A DNA stretch of 7,688 bases from contig CAKTWW010000059.1 of assembly GCA_934630855.1 (NCBI GenBank), positions 1 to 7,688 on the forward strand. The letters run 5' to 3'. Shown here one piece after another: positions 1 through 5,635 of the stretch. Both the position numbers and the translations under genes were made by a program. Each line of letters begins with the position of its first letter. Positions within the stretch are counted from its first letter, which is position 1. This DNA is from an uncultured Collinsella sp. (GTDB lineage Bacteria > Actinomycetota > Coriobacteriia > Coriobacteriales > Coriobacteriaceae). Below the pieces are notes generated by a model. It worked only from the letters and a program-made list of their open reading frames with translations. It was not told the origin of the DNA and did no database searches.

Positions 1-110
1 TTGGTTCGGAATAGTGTAGTGCTGGCGGTCTATCTCTTGTTTTCGGTTGCTTGCTTCCTTACCGTACATGAGCATTCGAACATGGGTTCACGACACTTGA
101 AACGGAGGAC

Positions 111-560
111 ATGCTTTCCGAAACAGGTTTTGCGGAGAGCAAGCATGTCAAGCCGGGTTCAACACTTGTAACTTGCATAGCCTCTCTTGGAAAAATTGCA
201 TTCGCGCAAAAGGAGGGCGCATGCAACCAACAAATCAACGTCATTCCTCCTACGGAAGATATGAACAGTAGATTTGTTTTCCATTATTGCTGTTCAACAT
301 GGTTTCAAAGCGTCTTATGGAAAAAGGCCAACCACTCAAACGTGCCGAATCTTAGTTTGGCGGGTTTTAACACGATTGAGATCCCCGTTCCTTCCCTCGA
401 GACCCAGCGGAAGGCCGTTGATATCCTCGACCGCTTCGACGCCCTCACGACCTCGCTCACCGACGGCCTCCCCGCCGAGATCGAGGCGCGCCGGTCGCAA
501 TATGAGTACTATCGCGACCGCCTACTTGATTTTCCGCACAAAGGAAGTGTTGCTGTGTGA
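111..560 (+). CDS. hsdS: Truncated type I restriction specificity subunit HsdS (C-terminal part)
   Basis: HsdS gives a type I restriction-modification complex its DNA target through two target-recognition domains (TRDs) separated by conserved helices. This frame has only the last part. Residues about 20-60 carry the TRD-type pattern ending in CNQQINVI. The segment IPVPSLETQRKAVDILDRF starts the conserved region, followed by LPAEIEARRSQYEYYRDRLL, the usual HsdS carboxyl-terminal helix. At 149 residues it is well under half of a normal HsdS of about 400. The frame is open back to 72, giving plausible TRD residues (TLETEDM) before the ATG at 111, but a TGA at 69-71 closes it, so the ATG may not be a natural start. 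I saw no matching TRD half in the other frames of 1-70. The TRD portion up to about 360 is clearly more AT-rich than the conserved tail. It is probably a non-functional remnant or a silent specificity cassette. The family call is firm; the functional state is inferred. Confidence 0.85.
   Translation: MLSETGFAESKHVKPGSTLVTCIASLGKIAFAQKEGACNQQINVIPPTEDMNSRFVFHYCCSTWFQSVLWKKANHSNVPNLSLAGFNTIEIPVPSLETQRKAVDILDRFDALTTSLTDGLPAEIEARRSQYEYYRDRLLDFPHKGSVAV
541..547 (+). promoter_or_regulatory. Ribosome binding site for the 146-residue gene
   Basis: AAGGAAG lies nine bases before the GTG at 557, inside the last codons of the hsdS remnant. It supports the GTG that overlaps the hsdS stop codon as the start. 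Confidence 0.5.
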
Positions 561-997
561 AAACAGTTGCATTGAGATTCGCGGAGAACTTCGCTCCCGA
601 ATGCGGGACGATCGCCGCGCATAAGCAGGTCCTCGATAGCCTCGGCTCCGTCTGGTATGGCAAGCTGGGAAGCTCTATGTCGAAAGCCGTCTGCGACTCC
701 ATCCTGGGTGGTTACGACCCGAGAATCCTCTTGATCCATAGCGGCGGCACTGACCGCTGGTGGCTCCATATCGACGCCATAAGCAGGGAGCTTCCGCCGT
801 ACGGGTCTTATCCTGAGTACTATGGCGAACTGGCCGATAGGATGGGGTGTTGGCTCCATGTCCGTCGTTTCGAGAAAGCCGATTCGAAGGTCATGTCGAA
901 GTGCGTAGTGGCGTCTTCCGGCAAGCCGCTGTCGCTTGCATCCCGCAGGAGCATGTCCCCCTACTTCATCATCGACTACCAAGAGGAGTCCTCGTGA
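557..997 (+). CDS. Unrecognised 146-residue protein between hsdS and hsdR
   Basis: I do not recognise this as a named family. The frame starts with GTG in a GTGA overlap with the hsdS stop and ends in a second GTGA overlap with the hsdR start, so it is built into the operon and probably translated in step with both neighbours. It has no signal peptide or membrane segment. Visible blocks are VWYGKLG (residues 32-38), an alternating strand ILLIHSGGTDRWWLHIDAI (57-75), PEYYGELAD (86-94), and a basic, serine-rich end, MSKCVVASSGKPLSLASRR (113-131), then SPYFIIDY. The strand pattern with a WW-x-H-I segment reminds me of small barrel folds such as EVE/PUA-like domains, but that is a weak inference. 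Position suggests a helper or modulator of the restriction complex. Its base composition lies between the AT-rich TRD and the GC-rich hsdR. The coding call is good and the function unknown. Confidence 0.85.
   Translation: MKTVALRFAENFAPECGTIAAHKQVLDSLGSVWYGKLGSSMSKAVCDSILGGYDPRILLIHSGGTDRWWLHIDAISRELPPYGSYPEYYGELADRMGCWLHVRRFEKADSKVMSKCVVASSGKPLSLASRRSMSPYFIIDYQEESS
981..988 (+). promoter_or_regulatory. hsdR: Ribosome binding site deciding the hsdR start
   Basis: AAGAGGAG sits five bases before the GTG at 994. The hsdR reading frame is open much further upstream (to about 847 with a start codon), but that stretch overlaps the preceding gene entirely and reads as unrelated sequence. The strong ribosome site and the GTGA overlap make 994 the start. 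Confidence 0.75.
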
Positions 998-3900
998 CGA
1001 TAATCGATTCCATCGGCGGCGCGACCGCGCCGTCCTATTCGGTGCTGCTCGAGGGCCCCGAGTCCACGGTCTGCGCCGAGGCTCCGATCGCGGCGCATGA
1101 CTCGACCGCCTACCAGTCCGAGGCCGAGCTCGAGGACGAGCTGATCGCGCAGCTGGTCGAGCAGGGCTACGAGTACGCCGACATCACCGACGAGGCCGCG
1201 CTCATCGCGAACCTGCGAGCGCGCATCGAGCGGCTGAACGGCTTCGCCTTCACCGACCCGGACTGGGAGCGCTTCTTCCGCACCCACGTCGCCGCCGAGA
1301 CCGACGGCATCGTGGAGAAGACGCGCCGCATCCAGCAGGCGCCGGTCATCGACTTCACGCTCGACGACGGCACGATCCGCAACGTCATGCTGCTCGACCG
1401 CGACCACATCTACCGGAACTCCTTGCAGGTCCTGAACCAGTACGCCACCAGCGCCGGCGCCCACGACAACCGATACGACGTCACGATCCTCGTCAACGGC
1501 CTTCCGCTCGTGCATATCGAGCTCAAGCGCCGTGGCGTCGAGCTCCGCCAGGCGTTCGACCAGATCGAGCGCTACCAGCGCGAGAGCTTCTGGTCCGGCA
1601 CCGGGCTTTTCGAGTACGTGCAGGTCTTCGTCATCTCGAACGGGCGGCACACCAAGTACTACTCCAACACCACGCGCTGGCAGAAGACCCGCGAGGGCGG
1701 ATCCAAGAAGAAGTCCTCGGCCTCCTACCAGTTCACGAGCTGGTGGACCGACGCCTCAAACCGCCGCATCGCCGACCTGGTGCCGTTCGCCGCAACGTTC
1801 TTGGCCAAGGGAACGCTGCTCATGGTGCTCACGCACTACTGCGTGCTCGACGTCACCGACACGCTGCTCGTGATGAGGCCCTACCAGATCTGCGCCTGCG
1901 AGTGCATCCTCAACCGCATCCTCGTCTCCGAGTACGACCGCTCGCGCCTGGGCACGCTCGCAGCCGGCGGCTACATCTGGCACACGACCGGCTCGGGCAA
2001 GACGCTCACCAGCTTCAAGACCGCGCAGCTGGCGTCCAAGATGGAGGGCGTCGAGAAGGTGCTGTTCGTCGTGGACCGCAAGGACCTCGACTACCAGACT
2101 ATGAAGGAGTACGATAAGTTCCAGAAGGGCGCCGTCAACGGCTCCAGGAACACCCGGGCGCTGGCCGCCAACCTCGCCTCGGACGCGCCGGACAGGCGCA
2201 TCTGCGTGACCACCATCCAGAAGCTCTCGAGCTACCTCAAGCACCCGGACCTTTCGCGCAAGGTGCTCGACAGGCACACCGTCTTCATCTTCGACGAGTG
2301 CCACCGAAGCCAGTTCGGCAAGATGCACACCGCCATCACCAAGTCGTTCAGGAACTACCACCTGTTCGGCTTCACCGGCACGCCCATCTTCGCCGAGAAC
2401 GCGGGCAGCGGCACCGACCCCGACCTGCGCACGACCGCGCAGGCCTTCGGCGACCGCCTGCACACCTATACGGTCGTGGGGGCGATCTCTGACGGCAACG
2501 TCCTTCCCTTCAAGATCGACTACGTCTCGACCTTCAGGCGCAAGGATACCGGCGAGGACGTGAAGGTGGAGGCCATCGACACCGACACCGCCTGGCAGAA
2601 CCCCGTGCGCATGCACAACGTCGCCACCTACATCCTCGAGCACTTCGACCAGAAGACCAAGCGGGACGGCGCGGCCTACACCGTCGGCGACCGCGTGCGC
2701 CGCGGCTTCAACTCGATCCTCGCGTGCGACTCCATCAAGAGCGCCGAGAGCTACTACCGCATCCTGCGGGAGATGATAGGCCAGCGCGAGGGCTGTAATC
2801 TCAAGGTCGCGACCATCTTCAGCTTCGCGCCAAACGGGGCCGACGACGACCCGAACGGCTTCATCGACGACGAGGACATCGACGCCTCCGAGATGCCGCA
2901 GGCCGACCGCGAGTTCCTTGACGGGGCCATCGCCGACTACAACGCCATGTTCAAGACATCGTTTTCCACCGACGCGGAGGGCTTCGACGGCTACTACAAG
3001 GACGTCTCGCGCCGCATGAAGGGCGAGGACGTGGACGGCAAGCCGCTGCCCGCGGCGGAGTGCCTCGATATGCTCATCGTCGTCAACATGTTCCTCACCG
3101 GCTTCGACGCCAAGACGCTCAACACCCTGTGGGTCGACAAGAACCTGAAGATGCACGGCCTCATCCAGGCGTTCTCGCGCACGAACCGCATCCTCAACTC
3201 CGTCAAGTCGTTCGGCAACATCGTGTGCTTCCGCAACCTCGCCGAGCGGGTCGACGAGGCGATCAGCCTGTTCGGCGACCCCGAGGCGGGCGGCATCGTC
3301 ATCCTCAAGGCCTACGACGAGTACTTCCGGGAGTATGCCGAGAAGCTCGCCTACATCCGCCTGCACTACCCGCTCGACGGCATCGACGTCCTCATGACCG
3401 ACGAGCAGAAGCGCGACTTCGTGAACGCCTTCTCGGCGGTGCTGCGCGTGCGCAACATCCTCGCGAGCTTCGACGCCTTCGAGGACGACGACCCCGCGAG
3501 CGCCCGCGAGCTTCAGGACTACCAGAGCGAGTACCTCGCCGTGCGCGACGAGATGCGCGACCGCGAGCGCTCCGAGAAGGAGTCCATCGCCGAGGACCTC
3601 GTCTTCGAGATGGAGCTCGTCCGCCAGGTGGAGATCAACATCGACTACATCCTCATACTCGTCGAGCAGCGCCACGGCGACCACGTGAAGGACAGGGAGA
3701 TCGCGGCGCGGATCATGTCCTCGGTGGCGGCGTCGCCCGAGCTGCGCGACAAGTCCGAGCTCATCGAGCGGTTCCTCGAGATCGCAGGCTTCGGGGAGGC
3801 GGACGCCCAGTTCGACATCGACCCTGCCGCGCCCGAGTCCGAGCGCCACGACGCCGTCGAGCGCAACTGGCGCAAGTTCGTGGCCGACTCCATGGAGGAC

Positions 3901-4158
3901 GAGATGGCGGGCATCATCGAGGCCGAGAGGCTGAAGGCGGAGCCCACACGCGACCTCATGCACGAGGCGTTCGAGGTCGGCGGCGTGCCTCAGGAGGGAA
4001 CGGCGGTGACGAGGGTCATGCCGCCCGGCTCGCGCTTCGGCGCGAAGGCCGAGGCGAGGGACAGGCAGCGCCACCGCGTGACCGACCTGCTGTCCGGGTT
4101 CTACCGCAAGTACCGCAGCCTGACCGCCCACTACCCAATCGAGCTTCCCGAGGACTAA
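994..4158 (+). CDS. hsdR: Type I restriction endonuclease subunit R (HsdR)
   Basis: HsdR is the ATP-driven translocase and nuclease of a type I restriction complex, working with HsdM and HsdS on unmethylated DNA in the cytoplasm. From the GTG at 994 it has 1054 residues, close to EcoR124I-type HsdR (about 1040). The N-terminal nuclease domain shows D162 and the E176-L-K178 pair of a PD-(D/E)xK site. The helicase motor follows: Walker A TTGSGKT (residues 331-337, lysine 336), the DECH box (434-437), motif III TGTP (461-464), TGFD (702-705) and motif VI QAFSRTNR (725-732). The charged helical C-terminus, rich in Glu/Asp/Arg, fits the domain that docks onto the methylase in type IC enzymes. No frameshift or missing motif is visible, so the subunit looks functional. 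Codons are strongly GC-ending, which produces long antisense frames without meaning. It is the last gene of its operon. Restriction activity depends on an intact HsdS and HsdM elsewhere. Confidence 0.96.
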   Translation: MTIIDSIGGATAPSYSVLLEGPESTVCAEAPIAAHDSTAYQSEAELEDELIAQLVEQGYEYADITDEAALIANLRARIERLNGFAFTDPDWERFFRTHVAAETDGIVEKTRRIQQAPVIDFTLDDGTIRNVMLLDRDHIYRNSLQVLNQYATSAGAHDNRYDVTILVNGLPLVHIELKRRGVELRQAFDQIERYQRESFWSGTGLFEYVQVFVISNGRHTKYYSNTTRWQKTREGGSKKKSSASYQFTSWWTDASNRRIADLVPFAATFLAKGTLLMVLTHYCVLDVTDTLLVMRPYQICACECILNRILVSEYDRSRLGTLAAGGYIWHTTGSGKTLTSFKTAQLASKMEGVEKVLFVVDRKDLDYQTMKEYDKFQKGAVNGSRNTRALAANLASDAPDRRICVTTIQKLSSYLKHPDLSRKVLDRHTVFIFDECHRSQFGKMHTAITKSFRNYHLFGFTGTPIFAENAGSGTDPDLRTTAQAFGDRLHTYTVVGAISDGNVLPFKIDYVSTFRRKDTGEDVKVEAIDTDTAWQNPVRMHNVATYILEHFDQKTKRDGAAYTVGDRVRRGFNSILACDSIKSAESYYRILREMIGQREGCNLKVATIFSFAPNGADDDPNGFIDDEDIDASEMPQADREFLDGAIADYNAMFKTSFSTDAEGFDGYYKDVSRRMKGEDVDGKPLPAAECLDMLIVVNMFLTGFDAKTLNTLWVDKNLKMHGLIQAFSRTNRILNSVKSFGNIVCFRNLAERVDEAISLFGDPEAGGIVILKAYDEYFREYAEKLAYIRLHYPLDGIDVLMTDEQKRDFVNAFSAVLRVRNILASFDAFEDDDPASARELQDYQSEYLAVRDEMRDRERSEKESIAEDLVFEMELVRQVEINIDYILILVEQRHGDHVKDREIAARIMSSVAASPELRDKSELIERFLEIAGFGEADAQFDIDPAAPESERHDAVERNWRKFVADSMEDEMAGIIEAERLKAEPTRDLMHEAFEVGGVPQEGTAVTRVMPPGSRFGAKAEARDRQRHRVTDLLSGFYRKYRSLTAHYPIELPED

Positions 4159-4170
4159 AAAGACAGCATG

Positions 4171-4212
4171 TAGGCCCTAATGATTCGCATTATATTGAAT
4201 CATTAGGGCCTA
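4171..4212. terminator. Perfect 16-bp inverted repeat after hsdR
   Basis: TAGGCCCTAATGATTC (4171-4186) and its exact complement (4197-4212) flank a 10-base AT-rich loop, 12 bases after the hsdR stop codon. It lies between hsdR and the oppositely oriented sortase, so it could end transcription from both sides. On the + strand there is no T-run after it. On the - strand TTTTT comes only after ten further bases. It is therefore not a textbook rho-independent terminator. A protein-binding or recombination palindrome is the alternative. Confidence 0.6.
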
Positions 4213-4264
4213 TTCCTGAGTTCAAGAAATCATGACTATATTCTAGGAAGGACATCTGCCTTAA

Positions 4265-4957
4265 TCAAAATGCTCTCCTGCAAACTAAAACGCTGCGGTA
4301 TCGATCACCGCCAATCGCGGAAGAGCATGTCACCAAAGTGATAACAGAGTCAGACCCAGCGGAATCTGACTTCGCGCTAGCGTGCTCGGACAAAGAATTA
4401 AGCCAGGCATTGAAGTCTGACTCTCCAGCAAAGTCAAATCGTAGAAGCAAATCAAATTTTTTAGGCACTCTCAAGCCAAGCAACGGCCTATAGCGAGTGG
4501 TATTCCCATTTGCGCTCGTGAATGTCACGGCTCCGATATTTGCAAAACAATCCGTCCGATAACAATTCTGGAGCTCGGTAAAGCCAAGGTTTCCATATCC
4601 CATGTTATGGGCGTACACGAGCATATTCGTACTTGATGGCGATGAGCCTTCAGCTAAAAACGGACACCCGGAGAATGACGGCAAGCGATCGAAACCGTGA
4701 TTGAGGTAGAAACCGTTAGGGTCACCCTGGCGGCATGAGACAACTGGAGTTGAAATCGAGGTCCCTTCGACCGTAAGCCAACCGGCATAGTCCGGGTTCT
4801 CATCTTTTAGAGACGCGCCGCCGTCTGCTTGCGCTTTCTGCTCAGCCGCATTTGCGACATGTTGCGAGCTCCTGCTTGATGCGACTGCACCAACGGCACA
4901 GACAATATGGACGCAAGGGCTTTTTTCCTTCCAAAAAAACAGGGTTAGAAATTGACC
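4265..4957 (-). pseudogene. srtB: Class B sortase without a usable start (probable pseudogene)
   Basis: Sortase B enzymes are membrane-anchored cysteine transpeptidases that attach surface proteins to the cell wall or polymerise pili. Reading the minus strand, the frame gives ENPDYAGWLTVEGTSISTPVV, then NGFYLNHGFDRLPSFSG, then NMLVYAHNM with the catalytic His (codon 4607-4609), LVTCS with the catalytic Cys (4325-4327) and DRYRSVLV with the Arg (4295-4297). This is the normal sortase B order and includes the family's C-terminal end at a TGA. The open frame is about 230 codons, the usual length, but contains no ATG or GTG. Its first TTG, at 4684, would delete the N-terminal third. The expected membrane anchor is weak (a short CAVGAVASS stretch near 4880), while KKALASILSV lies in another frame just upstream, which points to frameshifts near the A-run at 4922-4926. 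No substrate with a sorting signal is visible. Family call firm; pseudogene status likely. Confidence 0.75.
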
Positions 4958-4977
4958 TCATGTCAATTTCTAACCCT
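4932..4977 (-). terminator. Rho-independent terminator-like hairpin ahead of the sortase
   Basis: AGGGTTAGAAATTGAC (4941-4956) and its exact complement (4962-4977) form a 16-bp stem with a 5-base loop. On the minus strand the stem is followed by G and then seven T (4933-4939), the standard terminator layout. It points toward the sortase and overlaps the 5' edge of its open frame, so it would block or attenuate transcription into it. The stem also contains one copy of the TTGAC-NNNNN-GTCAA dyad (4952-4966). The stem is moderately AT-rich, so its strength is uncertain. Confidence 0.6.
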
Positions 4978-5122
4978 AGAAAGGATTGACTTCACGTCGA
5001 TAAAAATTGACTTCATGTCAATTTCGGTTGACTTCATGTCAATTTAAACCCACCCTCAAAGGGGGCATCCAATCCTGGATATTCGCAGGTAGACAAATTG
5101 CAAAATAGACTTCATGTCAATT
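4949..5122. repeat. Array of five TTGAC-TTCAT-GTCAA dyads (operator- or iteron-like)
   Basis: Five copies of a 15-base dyad (TTGAC, 5-base spacer, GTCAA, usually extended by AATT on the flanks) lie in the same orientation. Their cores are at 4952-4966 (spacer CTCAT), 4986-5000 (imperfect: TTGACTTCACGTCGA), 5007-5021 (perfect), 5028-5042 (perfect) and 5106-5120 (TAGACTTCATGTCAA). The second, third and fourth copies are centred exactly 21 bp apart, two helical turns, so a dimeric protein would sit on one face of the DNA. The dyads could be operators for an unknown regulator or iterons of a replication origin. An AT-rich tract follows at 5127-5155. No regulator or Rep gene is in the window. I found no convincing sigma-70 promoter within the array, although every minus-strand copy with a full arm reads TTGACA like a -35 box. 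Confidence 0.8.
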
Positions 5123-5126
5123 CCCC

Positions 5127-5155
5127 TTTTATATAGATATATAAGTTATAGAAAT
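5127..5155. other. AT-rich tract beside the dyad array
   Basis: This 29-base stretch is almost all A and T, with overlapping TATATA, TATAAG and TATAGA strings, in otherwise mixed or GC-rich surroundings. It could hold -10 boxes for either strand or serve as an easily melted region. I could not pair any of them with a -35 box at proper spacing. Confidence 0.45.
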
Positions 5156-5472
5156 AGGTGTGGTCTGCTGAAGCGTCAAAAAGGCCGCCCCACCACAGCA
5201 CCATTCAGTTGGTCCTTCAACCCGCGCCCGAAGCTCGCGTTCAACGCCCTTCCGACAGCCTGGGGCTAGGTATGGAGCCCCTACGGCTGTTGAAAGCGCG
5301 CAGAACGCTCGCACTCATTCGGGCCGTCCCCCTGCTCCTTCGGATGGATGGACGGACGCATCAACAACGATCCATCCGTCCGACCATCGGGACGCTATGT
5401 CCCTCTACGGACAGGTCAGAATTATGGAATCCACGTGATTTGAGGGGTACCGTTTTTGGTACTCGCGGGGTA
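5156..5472. other. Gene-free stretch rich in stem-loops
   Basis: No convincing gene is present on either strand. The open frames here have no good start site or recognisable protein pattern. What is visible is secondary structure: a compound hairpin at 5236-5302, a CGGATGGAT/ATCCATCCG inverted repeat (5341-5349 and 5370-5378), and GTACC-GTTTTT-GGTAC (5447-5462) followed by another GGGGTAC at 5467-5473. It may encode a structured RNA or be the remains of an inserted element next to the tRNA gene. Confidence 0.4.
5236..5302. other. Compound stem-loop, possible structured RNA
   Basis: The inner hairpin pairs ACAGCC (5255-5260) with GGCTGT (5285-5290) and GGGGCT (5262-5267) with AGCCCC (5276-5281) around an 8-base loop, with a one-base bulge on one side and three bases on the other. 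The stem can extend outward through TTCA/TGAA and CGCG/CGCG across larger bulges. Such interrupted pairing is more typical of a folded RNA than of a terminator. I see no adjacent T-run and do not recognise the family. Confidence 0.35.
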
Positions 5473-5473
5473 C

Positions 5474-5510
5474 AAAAAGAAAAAGGTCAGAGACGACACC
5501 GTCTCTGACC
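5474..5510 (-). terminator. Rho-independent terminator of tRNA-Lys
   Basis: GGTCAGAGACG (5485-5495) and its exact complement (5500-5510) form an 11-bp stem with a 4-base loop. On the minus strand it is followed by TTTTTCTTTTT. It begins 11 bases after the 3' end of the tRNA and fits as its terminator. Confidence 0.9.
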
Positions 5511-5521
5511 TGCGTAAACTA

Positions 5522-5597
5522 TGGTGGGCCGTCAGGGGTTCGAACCCTGGACCTTGGGATTAAAAGTCCCCTGCTCTGCCAGCTGAGCTAACGGCCC
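5522..5597 (-). tRNA. tRNA-Lys (anticodon TTT)
   Basis: The minus strand gives a complete 76-base tRNA. The acceptor stem is GGGCCGT (5591-5597) paired with ACGGCCC (5526-5532). The D-arm is GCTCAGCTGGCAGAGC. The anticodon loop CTTTTAA has TTT at 5562-5564, and the T-arm contains GGTTCGAACCC. A discriminator A is followed by CCA encoded in the gene at 5522-5524. The UUU anticodon reads lysine codons AAA and AAG. It starts 28 bases after the stop of the aminopeptidase gene, with its own promoter and terminator. A tRNA at the edge of the accessory block is a classical integration site, but no copy of its 3' end was seen elsewhere in the window. Confidence 0.97.
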
Positions 5598-5606
5598 GCG
5601 GGTGGC

Positions 5607-5635
5607 ATTGTACCACGGCCTGAGACTATTCCCAA
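5607..5635 (-). promoter_or_regulatory. Sigma-70-type promoter for tRNA-Lys
   Basis: On the minus strand TTGGGA (5630-5635) and TACAAT (5607-5612) are separated by exactly 17 bases. The -10 box matches TATAAT in five of six positions and the -35 box matches TTGACA in four. Transcription would begin near 5600, a few bases before the mature tRNA end. The -35 box lies inside the last codons of the aminopeptidase gene. Confidence 0.65.

Noticed and set aside
1..69. Short minus-strand open frame running off the left edge (starts MYGKEASNRK)
   Set aside because: Only 23 codons are visible, there is no ribosome site and no recognisable family, so it cannot be told from chance.
847..993. Upstream extension of hsdR to an earlier start
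   Set aside because: The stretch overlaps the 146-residue gene completely, reads as unrelated sequence and lacks a ribosome site, whereas 994 has AAGAGGAG and a GTGA overlap.
1756..4131. A 791-codon antisense open frame across hsdR
   Set aside because: It lies opposite a confident hsdR in strongly GC-ending codons, which suppress antisense stops. Its translation is a Val/Leu/Asp/Arg-rich low-complexity string with no family pattern.
4949..5122. CRISPR array
   Set aside because: The repeats are only 15-21 bases and are dyads, with gaps of 6 to 63 bases of no constant size. There are no spacers of uniform length and no cas genes.
5158..5508. A 116-codon plus-strand frame in the gene-free stretch
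   Set aside because: It starts with GTG without a ribosome site, runs through several hairpins into the tRNA terminator, and its product is an Arg/Pro/Leu-rich string without domains.
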